A stretch of DNA of 64,000 bases from Synchiropus splendidus (GCF_027744825.2 NC_071347.1:9423501-9487500); one strand, 5' to 3'; shown: positions 25,585 to 44,494, counted from the stretch's first letter. The notes: generated by a model from the letters alone, not told the origin. A program made the numbers and translations.

Positions 25585-28500
25585 CTACTGGAGTGGACTT
25601 TGGTGTTCATCAGTCCCAAGAGAGCAAAGTGCCATGGAGTGTCCAGCTCCGCAGCCTATCAGGACAGGTCTGACACCAGAAATGAGCTGCGGCTCAAAGA
25701 CGTCCGTCTCTGAACCGTTTCCGCACATCCCGTGCTCGTTCCAGCCCCAGGAGAAAAGACGCCCACCTGAAAAGGATTGGGGTCACAGGTCAGTGACGCT
25801 GACAAAAAAGACACACACCTGAAGCAATAGCTAAAATGAGAAGGGGAAGACAGGACTGGAGAAGAAGACAAACACGTCCACACTGGACCTCCCACCCTCT
25901 CTGTTCCCACACTCACGCTGGGGTAGTGACAGAGGCTCCCTTGCTCTTCACAGCTGGTGAGCTTGTCACGGGTGTGGTCAGGTCTGCATCACGGAGACAC
26001 GTGCCATGGCAACACAGTTACCTAATAAGCCCCATTACCATGGCAACAGAAGCGAGCTTGCTTTCTCAAGGGTAACACATCTCCAAGCGCTCCCATCCTG
26101 CAATTGTGTGTCTTCCATGCTGTGTCTTTTCATGCATTTCACTGAGCACTGTTTTTTCTTGCGCTTATATGCTTTCTTTTTTTCTCATAAAAAAAAATCG
26201 ACAAGGATTCAGACGCACTCACCGACACACAAGCTTTTCCCAATGAAGGAGTCATGCCAGCAGCTGATGTCAGAGTGACATACTGCCAGCCATGCCTTAT
26301 GCATTATAAGCAAGAGTCCAGTCAAAAGATGTCGTCATAAATACAGAGAGTCTATCTCTGATAAAGGTGGTTGGTAAGATTTTTTGTGGCTGAATTTTGT
26401 ATTTTGTTCAGCCGCATTTGATCCTGGGCCTTCACTGAATGGCGTACGGAACATCAGTGTTTCCATGGCAACATTGAGCTGCACACTATTCTGCACAACG
26501 AAAGAAATGCATCTAAATCCTTTTTGAAAAAAAAAAAAAAAATCACATCCATGTTTTTGGAAGTGTTAATGAAGTGTCAAAGTAGAAAGTGACAGCGAGA
26601 AGTCGCACATTTCAGGTTCAGTCAAACACCTGTTTTGCCATTAACACACCTTTTTCTCGGTAGATTGGACGAACCATCTCGTCTCCTGGTTCTGATCTCT
26701 GCTATTGAATTTTATAGATGACGGCGGAGGCCTGGCTCAGGTGTACTTGGGCGACGATTGAACCAGCAACAGATATCATGAGCAGCATGCAAAGCTCTCG
26801 GTTCCTTTCCGCCTGACCTACTTCAGCACCAGAAATAGCAACACTCAGGTCTCTGTTTCAAATCTAGTTTGGCTACTTCACTTTTTCTGGCCACCGTGCC
26901 ACGGACTGTGAGGAGGACGAGAGCAGAAGGAATTGGACCTTTGGACTCGTCTACCTGTAGGACTACTGCTCAGTGTCACAGCTAAACATCAAAGATGGCT
27001 TCAATCCCTCAAAAAAAAAAAAAAACCCAAAAAATGTTCAGGAGGCTAAGGTCAGTCTAGACCAGAACCTCCCGTCACAGGAACAGCTTCTTCCCCTCAG
27101 TTGTTGTTTGTGTGTTATTTAATTTAATTTTTTTATTTTATAATTTTTTTTATTTTATTTATTTTATTTTATTTTGTTGACAGCACTTTATTCCAAAGCA
27201 CTTTCCCAGTTGGTGGGATCCCCGCTGACCGTGGCAATAAAGTTGATTCTGATTGTGATTCAATTACAGTGAATATTGTTTCCTTCTTTTTGTGACATCT
27301 TCTGCTCCATTTTGTTGCAGAAAAATGGGTCCAGTGCTGAAATCTTTGCGTCAAAATTAGACGTTTGAAAGTGTTGACAAAAGCATTTTTGTAATTGTGA
27401 TAAAAGTTCTGTTCTTGCCAACAAAGAGGTGTTTCTCTTTGGAAAAATACACCCTCCATTTCAGCGTGGCTCATTTACAGACCTGTTTGGGTAATTGCCT
27501 TCAGCCAGTGATCCCCATCTTGCTGTGCTGTAATTACTTCCTGATCCAAAGGCCACAGAGCAATGAGCCGACTTCAGAACTGCTCTGCAGCAAGCAGGAT
27601 TACTATTTCACTTATCAGAACGGTAGCGTATTAGACAATCCCCAAATCACATCGCTCAGACAGCAGAGGACTAAGCCTGAGATGCGACGTGTAGGCAGGG
27701 CCAATCCAAATGAACTGTCACTGAAACTGTGAGAAGGAAGGATAACCAAGTCTGTGGGACAGATTTACAATGGACTTCATATTGTTTTCGGATATCTATC
27801 AGGACAAGAGAAATAGAGTAAAAAGCACTACATTTTCCTCACCCAATTTTTTTCATGAAAATATGTTTTGAATTGAGTAGTGAAAAAAATGAAAAAAAAA
27901 TAGGGATGCACGGATACCGATATTGCATATTGGTCCAACACCAGGCGTGAGTACTCCTACTCATAGAATGGCCACCGATACCACCAAACCGATACTACAT
28001 TAGATGGCCAGATTTTGAATGTCAGTTTATGGCATTTTCTTTTGATTCTATGCTTGTACTGCAGTCAAACTAGTGACCGTCACACCTGTCAAGAAAAACA
28101 TACTGAGGAATGTTGTTCAAATGTCAATTGATATAGACAAATACAAAAACTTAAAGTAACTTTATGGGTAATGGTGTAAGTCCTCTTTATCGGAAATGCC
28201 TGAACTGGTTTAAAAAAAATGGTATCAGTGCATCCCTAAAAAAAACTGCAAATGTTTGGAACCATCCTCAAAAACATGAAATCTCTGGGCTTTGCTCTAA
28301 CTGTTTAATAATATAATTGGATTTGTGCATTATTAAAGATATAGTAATATCTGGATTTCAATACACCTGGAAGCCATTGCACCAATTGAAATACATTGGG
28401 TTTTTGGTTTATAACCAAGCGCAACTCTGTCAAAACACTATGGCGAATTAAACATTGTTTAATTTCAGATTAATGTGGAGTTTTTAAATGATCTCTTCAG

Positions 28501-31500
28501 TATGTGAAACCTGTAAGACGACCAATAAAAAACACTCACCCAACACGGCCAGGTTGTGCTCTGATCCACACGCAATCTGCAAAATAAAAATAGTCATTTC
28601 ACTTTTCAGTTTGGGTTCACTGCAAAACAAAGCTGCTAACACCAACATGGAATTCAGTTCCAAGAGGAGCTGCAGCCACATCAGCGATGGTTTGTAAAAC
28701 AAACTCATTGTGGGCTATAACAAATGCATGCAGTGCGCCACCTTTATTTAAGTGAGCTGTTCCAAGGACAGCAGACTAGCTGTTCCTTTAAAGCAGGGGT
28801 CTCAAACTAACCCACAGAAGGGCCGCAGTGGGCGCATTCTCACCAGTCACTTGTGTGCTTTCTGGGTTGGAACAAAATCCTGCACCCACTGCCGCCCTCT
28901 GAGGACCAGTGTGAGACCCTATAATAGATGTGTTATAATAGATGTGTTAATACATGTCAAAGTGTCTCTTTATCTGGCTTGACAGTGAACAGCTGTGCAA
29001 ATCTGGTCATTATATGCCCAGCTTCTAATGTTTATATGCCTCATAAAATGTGACACTTTACTAAATATTGACATGACGTGTGTTTGCAGAGAGGACAGAA
29101 AGAGAGTGAGCGTGGAAGTGGCACAGTGTGAGAATCATTAACCTCCCAACGAATCCATCTTTCCTTTGGCTTCACACACTGAAACGTGCTGACGTGAGGC
29201 CATAGGAGCTGAAGACTGCCCTTGACATTGACTTTATTGGCCACGTTTCCCATCCCCACGCTGACATTTAGTCACCAGGTTAGCAGCAGCAATCCCCAGA
29301 CACTCATAAAATCCTCCTTATGGGTCTAAGGACCTAAATGGTTTTCTCCCATAAGCATCATTAATGCTCAGCCGGTATCGGCGCATGTCACGTGATGATG
29401 TAGTATAAAGCATACACTTATTGGGTGAGTTTTTTTTCATCAGCACTTTTCACATCAACTTTCAGCTTCAGCACACGCACAGCTCCCCCTACTGGACATT
29501 GCACACATTTATAATTCACTGAAATTCAAGCCAGCTGTATGTCGGGCATTACAATATAAACGTCTGTTGAAGAGACGTTTTTGGATTGAAAACTAACATT
29601 ATCTTAAAGGACCAAGATTTAAGTTTAATTTGAATTTGAATTTAGTTAATTTTGTTTAATGTATACACTGCATGTATTTTTTTGAAAATCTAGTTTTTCA
29701 TATTTTATTCAAATGTGATTCATTATTATTTGATTAATGATTATTTTTATTTGTTTCAAATCAGATGGTATGAACTGTAACACAAGTGCAAGGTTACCAT
29801 CTTTGTGCCCAACATATGGCTGTATTCTGATACTGACATTTTTTAATCATTTGATTTTGGTCCAAAAATAAAACATCTTAATAATAACAACAACAACAAC
29901 AATAATAATACTAATAATAAATAGTTACATTTATGTAGCATGGAAGTTACACAACAAAATGACTATCAATGGATCAGGAGCTGCAAAACACACATTGACT
30001 GCATGAGTTGTACCTCTGTAGCCCCAAAGAGAGTCTTCACTTCAGCAGGGCAACAAACTTCCAGTGCATCTCTTCTTGTTGGTGTCTCCGCGGACAGCTC
30101 CGAAAGGGGTCGACCTAGTTGTCCGTAGTTCTGTCGTCCCCAAGTGAACACTCTGCCAGTCTCTAAAACAAATTAGTCAAGACTTTATAATTTCCACCTT
30201 GACAATTTCATAGATACATTCAGCGAAGAAGGTTAAAGCTTGGCTTTGGCAAAATGTCTGATGCATGAGAGCACAGAATGCTGCAAAAAGGGCAACTTCA
30301 AAACACCACTGACTGTGTAAGAATGGATGCAAAGTAGTCGAATAACCAATGCTTGATCAGGTTCATTAATAATAAGTAAAAAGTTGGAGATGGAACTACT
30401 ATGACACATAAGAAGAGGAAGAGAGCCATTGAGGATCATGGATGGGGCAAATTAAATGCTCTCTTGCTTTGAAAAATCTTTTTTTTTTTTTCAGGAGGCA
30501 AATGTACAGTATATTTATTTCCTACCTGTTTGAGTGACAACATGAGTCCAGCCACTCCACACACTTGTAGCCTTTTCTCCACAGAGACAGGAAGGGTTCA
30601 GTCTCAAGGGAAGAGCTCTGAACAGCTCTGGACCGACCAATTCACCATGTTTGTTGCTTCCCCATAGAAACAGTTCTCCATCACCTGCACAACAGGAATA
30701 AGACTGTTTTAATGGCTTTATTAACAAATAAATGAGGGCAAAGAAAACCACTTTCAAAAGACAAGACATCCAAAGGGAGAAAATAATCAGAACTGGAAAC
30801 TAATAATAATTACATTTCGTAGGTTAAAACAGCTTTATTTAGGTTTTAGGAGGGAACCTTTTTAGCTTGTTTCTTATAAATACTCAATTTAATTAAAATG
30901 ACTTTTGAGAAAAAAAATGAGATTGAAAAAACACTTTCTTAAAACAAATGTAGCATATCCATAACATTTTAAATACATATTAAGTTTTCGATTTTTAAGA
31001 CCAGTATAAATAAATACCTGTTAGGCAAACACAGTGTGCTGCACCTGCTTTCACTGTGAGTGCTCTCGTTCCTTCAAAACCTGCAACATCCACAACAATT
31101 ATTAGAAAAAAAACTGAACAGACGAAAATCTATTAAGCCACCAGTTTAATGATGGCATCAAATGAGGGCTATCGCACCGACCTGGCACCAGCGCAGGAAC
31201 CTTGGAGTTCAGGTGTGACGGCACTGGATCTGGGCTGAGGGCACGCTTTGCGAGACTGAGGAGGCCGGTGCCCCATTGGTACACATGACCAGCATCTGAG
31301 AGGAGAAGAATTGACATTATGACTCCTAAATTCCAATCCCCCACATTAGCTGACAATGAAATGGACCTAATTAAAATGAATAGGATTAAAACGCACCAGT
31401 AACAGCAAGAGAATGTCTTAAACCTGCTGCTGCACTCACCACTCTCTCCCCCAGGCTCTGGAAATATGCAGTTCCATTTGTGAGACACCAACCGAGTTGG

Positions 31501-33413
31501 CAGAATTGGATTTGAGTCCGGTGCTTACCTCAACTGCTAGTGCGTCTGCTGAATGCGTCACAGTCTCTCCGACACCTAACTGCCCAAACTTGTTGGAGCC
31601 CAACACTAATAATTTTCCATTATCTGGAAAGGGACACAGAAAACCCATTAAATTCAATAATTACATAATACTGTAATGGAAAAACATTTAAAAGGATGTG
31701 GCCTTGTACGATATAAGACAATGGGTTCACCTGTTTTCATTACCAATGTTTCCATCAACACACTGGTGACTGAATTATCAGAGTCTGCAGTGTTTTCAAA
31801 CAGGGAGCGATAATACTGACGCCACACTAATCTGGCAGCAGGACGGGGAGATGACTGGCTAAATTAAATTATTTGAGTGAGATAGTTGCCAAGGCATACC
31901 TGTGAGAAGGAGAGTAAAATCCCAGCCGCAGGCTACACTAGCGATTCTCTGACTCAACCCCCGACAGAGCTGGAATGTAGAGACGTCCTCTGTGTGGCTG
32001 AGACCCAGCTGACCTCTCTGATTCTGACCGCATACATACACGTCACCATTGTCTGTTCAACACAAATCATGTTGGAGTCAATACGGAACAAAACACACAG
32101 CAGTGTAGACGATAAGGTGTTATTTTTCTGCCAAACAAGTGGAGATTAATGCAGTGATTCTTAACCACAGGGCCGAGGCCCATGGTTGGGCAGCGAGCGC
32201 CCCCTAGAGGGCCTTTTTTGTTTTACACCTCTGGGCCGCGAGACGCTCAGTTTTAATACACTTGCCAGGGTTTGGTGGCAGTACTGGGTCAATTAATTGA
32301 CTTGAAGGCTGCAAATTTGTGAGAAGTTCTTGCAAAGAAGAAATTATAAAGAAGGCGACGGCGCCCCCAATAGTAAAAAGTGTTCCTGAAAGCACCTTTT
32401 TACAATTAAAATTAATCAGAAAATGTTATGCAGATACTTTCATTTTTCAATTTATTTATCTTCTTTAGAGTTCATTTATGAAAAAAAAAACTATTTTACG
32501 ATATGTAAATATTATCTCATATTTCGAATTTTATTCATGATTTTTGAGTTTTTTGAGTTTTTCCAATATTCTCAACAGTTTGCATCAAGCGTATTACTTT
32601 TTGTATTATTATTTTAATTTTGGAAATTTGATGAACATGACTTGCACCAGCTTCTGCTGCTGGTTGGACTGTTCAATAACAAATATCTATGCCCTGATCA
32701 CATGGTTTCATGTCATTTCACACGGTTTTGGTTTGTTTACATGTATGGTTATTGAACACAAATGGAATCAGTAATGCTGAAATCCGGAATCAGTATTCAC
32801 AGTAATGAATCCATTTGTTCTGGAAAAAGGTGATCAGAAACACATGGGCTAATGAATGATCCAAAGTGTTTGCTGAATGTCGTGACGTGACAAGCTGCAA
32901 TTGGGCCAGCAGGTGGCGCTGGTCAATCACGAAACAAGTGAAAACAACTGCTGCCCCGCAGGAGTCGGAATGTTCCAGGTTGTCGAACACCTACCAGTAA
33001 TAATCGCCGAGTGTCCTCCGCCACCACTAAGTATACGGACCTTTCCGCCCTGAAATGCTGAGGCGCACGCCTGCTGGGGCACGAGCTGGTCGACCTCATG
33101 TCCCAGTCCCAGCTGTCCGTAGCTGTTAGCGCCCTTCAAGACACATGTCCGCGTTAACCAGCGCTTCACAGCCTCAAAACAGGACCAGCATCAACCCAGT
33201 GAACTGACAGAGCTGTTGTGCTATCGCTGGCTAAAGTGCTAAGTTGTGCTGCTACACAGCCTTCGTCTCTCAGTGTACGGTGAGTACATGGGTTTGCATA
33301 AGTCGATCATATGAATACATATATTCACATTATGTAAGCGTAACTTGCGTCTCACATTTCAGCGATTTCAAACTTACCCAAGCAAGTAAACAAACGCACG
33401 CGCTCGTTGCCAT
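25585..33413 (-). CDS. sergef: SERGEF, secretion-regulating RCC1-repeat protein (11 exons, 395 aa)
   Basis: Exons in coding order: 33413-33378, 33133-32995, 32052-31900, 31623-31529, 31457-31397, 31295-31182, 31080-31018, 30684-30526, 30162-30014, 28576-28540, 25766-25585 (stop TAG). The protein is an RCC1-type beta-propeller throughout. Blade signatures include WGANSYGQLG, CGQNQRGQLG, LGSNKFGQLG, WGSNKHGEL, WGRQNYGQLG and SWGWNEHGMCG, with ACGWDF, SGWTH and CGAGHS turns. In mammals SERGEF (DELGEF) is linked to secretion and the exocyst. The Met at 33413 was chosen because exon 1 ends in LAW, which joins in phase to GANSYGQLG. It is shorter than the human protein (458 aa): the tail after the last blade is almost absent. 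Exon 11 follows a 2.8-kb intron holding transposon remnants. Confidence 0.92.
26880..27265 (+). repeat. LINE 3' tail in sergef intron 10
   Basis: The segment ends with the phrase 'ggcaataaagttgattctga', the typical 3' terminus of a teleost non-LTR element. It is preceded by T/A-rich sequence and by 'aggaacagcttcttcccctc', which matches the end of that element's second open frame. It lies antisense to sergef and is 5'-truncated. The superfamily cannot be fixed without a library search. Confidence 0.6.
27901..28238. mobile_element. hAT-like miniature transposon (338 bp) in sergef intron 10
   Basis: The left end reads TAGGGATGCACGGATACC and the right end, in reverse complement, reads TAGGGATGCACTGATACC. 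That makes an imperfect terminal inverted repeat of at least 18 bases. No transposase frame lies between. Eight A residues flank the left side and seven flank the right, compatible with an 8-bp target duplication but uninformative because they are low complexity. Confidence 0.75.
28794..28919. mobile_element. short hAT-like element (126 bp) in sergef intron 9
   Basis: The left end CAGGGGTCTCAAAC and the right end AGGGTCTCACAC (reverse complement) form a terminal inverted repeat. The CAGGGGT start is typical of hAT termini. The right end seems to lack its last bases, and no clean 8-bp target duplication was found. Confidence 0.6.
29881..29921. repeat. AAT/AAC trinucleotide repeat in sergef intron 9
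   Basis: About 40 bases of mixed AAT and AAC triplets, a compound microsatellite. Confidence 0.8.
32152..32216. repeat. possible hAT terminal fragment in sergef intron 2
   Basis: The phrase 'cagtgattcttaacc' followed by a GC-rich block with 'gcgccccctagagggc' resembles the end of hAT-derived repeats, which often begin CAG-x-G-x-TTCT-AACC. No matching opposite terminus was found with confidence. Confidence 0.3.
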
Positions 33414-33970
33414 GGACCAGAAGGGAGAGTAGTGGTGTTTACGACACTGTCGCAAACACTGCTTATTCAATGTTGGTACGTTTATACTGTATTAGTTCAA
33501 TATATCCATCAGGTTGATCATGAGAACGTGAAGCCGTATTCATCTTAGAATAGTTTGCTCTCATTTTTATGGTCCAGTGCAGTGAAAAGATTCCTAATGA
33601 ATGCACTAGGTGAAGAAATATGTGGAGAGGTTAATAACTACTGTATGTAAAAGAAATAAACGACGTTCACGCAATAGAATATGGCAAGAATTTGAAATAG
33701 ACATGTACGCTCTTAAAAGCTTAAAAATCGAAATAGATTCCTCTATGAATATAATCATGTTTAAATATATTCCACAGTGAAGATTGCGCGGTGTTCCTTC
33801 CTTTCATTGAGGTTGAAATATTATGCCAGGTGCTTTGTATATATTCAGTACACGTTTTTCTTACAATTAATTTACTTTTTCTGTGTAAAAACAAAAAAAA
33901 AATAATGTTTGTCGTATAAAAAAACAAAACGTGGACAAATTTGTCTGAGAAACAAATTGTTTTACCTGTA

Positions 33971-33976
33971 TTTAAT
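33971..33976 (-). terminator. tph1: weak candidate poly(A) signal of tph1
   Basis: The minus strand reads ATTAAA about 550 bases after the tph1 stop and about 560 bases before the sergef start. It is the variant hexamer, and no canonical AATAAA was noticed nearer the stop. Confidence 0.3.
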
Positions 33977-34523
33977 TTCACTGTTGATACAATGTTGTCT
34001 ACATTTAGTACATTTATATCTTTACAGTATAAAAATAATTAGATTCAATGATTAACACAATTATATCAAATTAAACATTTTACTTTTTACAAATGATCAC
34101 TGTGAAATTAAAACATTTTTAAACTTTTCAAGGGCAAATCATGACATTGGCAATGAGTCGCCACCTTCTGAACTTCTTCCAGACAGCACATACAAATTAA
34201 AGTGACACATGGCCCATACAAAAGTGTACATATGCACTGAAGAAGCGGTTAAGTTGAGGAAGAATAATGGAAAAAAAGCAGGTCGTGATTATATACATAA
34301 ACGGAGTGAGCAATTCGCATGACCCACTTATTTACAGTATGTCTTCCTTTTGTGGTACTAAAGCAGTGATGGATAAGCAGCTCTTTGGGTTCGTGCAGAT
34401 CACAGCAGTTAAACAGCATCACAAATGTGAGAGGAAAACCAATGCTACAAAACATGCAGGGAAAGGCGCAACTCTGCAGCAGTGGGACATCAAGAATGAT
34501 GATGATCTAGAGGTGATAAACAT

Positions 34524-39487
<4,964 letters not shown>

Positions 39488-39605
39488 TTTAAAGTGCTAC
39501 AGAATGCTAAATAGTTATATGCTACACAGGTCTGGAGAAATGGTCTCTGCCAAGTCGACCTGGGCAGGACAAAGTGGACTGTGTACTTATCGAGCAGCTG
39601 GCCTG

Positions 39606-39614
39606 GCTATTTAA
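39606..39614 (-). promoter_or_regulatory. tph1: TATA-like element upstream of tph1
   Basis: The minus strand reads GTTAAATAG about 120 bases before the tph1 ATG. Several TAAT-core sites lie just upstream (around 39648 and 39700). Such sites could bind OTX/CRX-type factors of the pineal and retina, where TPH1 is expressed, but this is inference. Confidence 0.3.
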
Positions 39615-40015
39615 CCGTGTGGGAGAAAGAGGAGGGGGCTCTGTGGAGCAATAATCTCCGCCGCTGCAGCAAATGAGAAAGGAGCATCATCACTCGCGTA
39701 ATTGAGGGAAAAGGCTATTTCTTGCATGGAACCTCAAACAGCTTTTTCAGTGACACACTCACTCACCTGAGGACCTGAGGGCTATTTTTGAATTCATTCA
39801 AACAAAAAGTCTGTGATAAATCATTTATCATCTGACTAAAGAATATGAAATAAACTACCCAAATAGCAGGCAAATAAAACTTTGCTGCGTGGAAACAGGA
39901 ATTAGGAAGAATTAAAAAAAAGATTTAATGTCACTTCTAAGTATTTAAATATACCAGACACATATTTTTTTCATATGGCTCCATTCTCCTTGTGTCACAT
40001 ATGTCATATCTGTCT

Positions 40016-40016
40016 A

Positions 40017-40050
<34 letters not shown>

Positions 40051-40053
40051 TAT
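40016..40053. repeat. poly-A followed by (TA)n
   Basis: Nineteen A residues run directly into about nine TA units, a compound low-complexity tract that may mark an old retroposon tail. Confidence 0.85.
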
Positions 40054-43000
40054 GTCTATGGAAAACAAAAATTCAATTAAATAAGGACCTTTTTTTTTTA
40101 TTATTATTTATGTATAACTTTTTTATGATAACAGTCATTGAAGAATTTAAATAAATTAATTCACCATTCGGCTGCATTGGTTCGGATTTGTCTTCCAACT
40201 GATTTTTTTTTTTTTTTGATACATTTTTTATGGGTCTTTTTTATTTGGTAATTTTTTTCCCTACAAACAACTGTGAAAAATGCTTTTAAAATAAAAAGTG
40301 AAATGATTTTTTTTCATTAATTTTTGAGCACATTTTTCCATCATGATTCACATACAGATAATTCCTTTCCATGGGTCACCATTGTTATCCACCACATCAG
40401 CCTCCTCACCATTCGTTCACCCCTGAATGAAGCCGTCTCCTGCTCTTGCTAATCGCTGCAGGTATCAAACTGAAGTGCTGACCACAAGACACTTCATGAA
40501 GTTATCAAATGAGTCTACATTTTAGAATACACTTCTTGAGTATGAAGGTGTTTCAGCACCGTAATACTTTGATGGTTCATCTTGCAGCGGTGGTTCAAAT
40601 CTGGTCCCTTGGCCATGATACAACTTGACTGAAGGCATGAGTGTGGGTCCATCTTTAAGGTCAAAGTATATCCAATCTATCTTTTCGCTTTGCCACAGAA
40701 ATATGTAATTATTATTGTATTTAAATGTTGCTGTGAGGGATTACGATGTTGGGTGGAGCTCCCCATGAAGAGACCCCTTCAGTGCTGAAGTAGATGGTGA
40801 GGCTGGTCTGGTGAGAGGGAAATGATAAAATCATTCTCTTGGTGCGGCTGAATCTCACCCATCATTGTTGACCTTGTGTTGTTGAAAGCGGGTTTCTTTG
40901 TTTGCAGACACCTCTACACGAAGAAGAGGTCAGGGTTTAAGAGGATTCAAGTGTAGCCCACCTGCCATCATTCCACAGTGATCCCAGCATGCCCCCCTTT
41001 TAAAATCCATTCCTCTGCACTGTAAGCACCTTGGGGCTCTCGTGCACATAGCTTAAATAAGCTGCATGTTTTCCTTCCTTTAACACCGTGAGCCTTTTAA
41101 TAAGATCAAGGCAATCGGTGGGAAAGGCCACACCCAGCAGAATCAAGACAAAGGAGCGCTGCGCCCGACATGCTTTATTGATCAGATACCGAGAGCTTTC
41201 TGTGATGGACGGGAGTTTAACTCTAAGTCAGATCAGACGTGTGGATTCATGTGGCTGATGCACATGCTCGGTCTCATGTGTTCTGGGACTGGAGCCCCGT
41301 GACGTGGGCGGACACAGGCTTTACACAACCACAGTGGCAGTGGAGGGAACTTCCTCTTCTGTCGATCGGAGTTTTCATAGTAGATGACCATATTACTTTA
41401 CAGCTGGTGCATTCATTCGGAAGCCACTGAAGGAGAAAGGAGCTCTTATGTCAGAGCCCAACAACAGCTGTAGCTGTTTGCTGTGCTCATAGTGTGTCAC
41501 TCGACTACCTTTCCCCTATAAGATCAGCAAAGCATGAGTGAGCATGTTTGCCTGTACAGTTAAGCATCTTATCATGTGTTTGTCTGTATGTATTACCATA
41601 ATGCTGGAAAATATTCCCCATCACCATAGCTTCAGCCAGACCTGAGAGCAGACAGATCAAACTTGTGGGTGAGTTGCCTTGAAAACCTTTTTTTTTTCAA
41701 ATCTGCTCTTTTCTAACAAAGATGATAGTGAATGTAAAATGTTAGTTGGCAGATTATTTTAGGGCCTCTCTATACAGCTGTAGATGTGCCTTTTATTCTT
41801 CAACTTTGTGGCATTCTTTAGTCATCTGAGGGCTAATAAAGAGCCATGTCATGATTCAGCTCCCCACAGACACAATGGTCAACGGTTCCCTGACTTTCTC
41901 AACTGATGTATTGTTGAAGCCTGTTTTCAAATGATCATGTTTTTTGAGACTATATTATCTCTTATCTCTCTGTGCGTGCATCCAAAATCTAAGGGTTTTT
42001 TTTTTTCCAAATATAGGGCCTCTTTTTTTTATAACATTCTTCCAAAAGTTTTGTAAATATCTAAACAATTCAACAAATTCCTGAGCAAAACTGATCCCAC
42101 TGGCGAGGAGCTAAAAAAGTGGACTTTTTTTAATATTATATATTTACTCTTAAGTGAATCATGCTCAAGATACATTCTTACCAAGTATGAACACTGACCA
42201 GTAGGGATGCGCACAGTTAGACCCCTAGTGGTGCTTGTACCCCCGTCTTTTTTCACATTTGAGAAAAGTAATCCATAGTTTTTCTTCTTTATTAAATACT
42301 AGACAAAAAAGGCCACTCATCAATTCCAAAGTGGACAACATTGCAATTGATACATTAAAGTTTTCTGTCTTGAGAACCCGTCCCCCAAAATATAATATGC
42401 CTGCTAACCATAAATGTGTAATCACTGACTCCATCAAATTGCAGCAGCAGAGAGAGATCAGATCAATCTTGTTCATTCATTGACAATAGTCATTGTTTGT
42501 TGATATCTCAAACTAAGGTTAATCTCTTACAGGGCAACAGTTGTACTCAACGCCTGGCTCACACATTGTGAATGAAGTCCAGCATTGTAGACCTGCATCA
42601 TTTTGTTGCTGGGATTCAATGTTTCTCATTTTTTTACAAACCTCAATACTGTTGACATACATACAGTACAGCAAAAGATAAAAAAGTGAAGTGTAAAAAT
42701 GAGCCTCTGATAGCAATCTGGAAACTCAACTTCCTGCAGTGCAGTGTGTGGTGCCCTAGTTAAATAAGATTATTTTCCGCTGGTGTGACTCATTCTTCAA
42801 TGACGAGTGCCTTGTTTACCACACAATATTCAGCACATGTCCAAGCGAAAGCTCCGTGAATCAGAAGTGGAACCTTTTGAAACTTGAGCTGTAATGAATG
42901 ACGCTGGTGACACTTTAGAGAGAGAACCTATGGGACGCACCGAGCTTCATTGTTAGAATGTAACAAGAGCAGGGACGTGTCAACCCTTACGTTTGTCTGA

Positions 43001-43953
43001 CCCTTGATGACGCACCGAGGTGGGTGCATTTTTTTTTTTTTTTTGCTCAATGATCAAACACCCAATTCTACTTCATTAACACTGACGTCATTTTCACTCC
43101 ATGTGAGTGCAGGCTTTGATCTGGGGCTTTAACAGATCCCAGAGAAGACCTGCCTCAGCTGCTGCCACAGACTTATATGTTCATATTTTTAACCATAGAA
43201 TTGATGTTATTGAATAAAAGTGTTTTGTTAGCAACAATTTTCATAGTTGCTTGTTCAGATGTTATTTACCTAAATGAACTGATCGATGAGTTATGTGTTG
43301 CTGAGCAGTTGAGTGAATGACGAGATGGTACAAAGTGTTGGCAACAACAGCATCCAGTGGATTTGAATATTACATTATATATTATATCTACGCCAAAACT
43401 GGTCCGCCTTTCCACCAATAGCTTGTAAAGATACACTTGTATACATGTGTCGTGTCTGTCTACGTGACATTTCTTCAAGACCTTCTCCAAAAATCGAATC
43501 TACCCAGGCTCTGTGTTGTTTTAAGTGCACCAGAGATGTTCCCTTGTCATAAAGGTGTCTGTGATTCAGACATGTCTGTCCCAGTTCTGTTCACTTCAAT
43601 CAGGAGGATTTACTCTCTGTGTCTGAGCATCAAGGGCTGGCTTATCTCACCCACCACAGTACCTGGCTAAGGACTTAAGAAATTAAAATAACACTCGCCT
43701 TTTATGAGACAACGCAGCACAATCCCTCGGCTGAAGCTGCAAAGCTCACACGAGATCTAGCAGCAGGTGCATCGGCAGAGGAGGTGATCGCACGTGGGGG
43801 TCTGGACTCTCCGACTTTTAGAAGTAAGTTGATTATTCAAGAGTAAAACCCGATATTGTTACAATAACTTGAATCGATTTACTCAAATTATTGGTATTGG
43901 TTATTTCTCACAATTATTTCAAAGTTTAAATTTAAATTAGTTGTTAAAACAGG

Positions 43954-44002
43954 TGATCCACTGTGGCGACCCCTGAAAGGAGAAGTCGAAAGAAAAAGAA
44001 GA
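43954..44002 (+). repeat. SINE/LINE 3' tail (fish type)
   Basis: The phrase 'gatccactgtggcgacccct' followed by an A/G-rich end (gtcgaaagaaaaagaaga) matches the 3' end of very common teleost retroposons as I recall them. The body upstream is too decayed to define. Confidence 0.6.
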
Positions 44003-44494
44003 CAGATTCTCTGACATTCCTTCTATACTCTGTACTGTAGAGCTACAGTATGTAACAATAGAGCGTAGTGATCCTTGTCAGACCCGTGACGCCAAAGACT
44101 GTAACGTGATGTCTCATTTCAAAACTTTATTGATACTCATGGACTCTCAAAGTTTGCTTTGTGGTCTAAAAGTTGGCAAAAAAAAACCTAAATGCACAAC
44201 AAAGTAAACACGCTGCAAAATGTGAAGAGAGAAAGAATTTTTTTTTCATGATGCAAATTCAGGCAAAGAATGCTAAAAACTACAATAAAATCATGCAAAA
44301 GAGAAGTGATAGAATTGAAACAGTTATTTAAAGTAAGTAAGTACATAAATAAAACATGACATATTTTGCCATTTGAAACAAGTACATTTTCTGCAATTTG
44401 TTTCTGCAAATAGCCTGGCAAAACAACAACAGAGTGTCAGTAGCTACAGTTTTGCACAAATGAATATGGATTTTTTATAGGACTTAAAGCACTT

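Noticed and set aside
28919..28950. Tandem 15-base duplication next to the 28794-28919 element, read as a CRISPR-like or functional repeat
   Set aside because: Only two copies with no spacer; it is a simple local duplication in a vertebrate intron.
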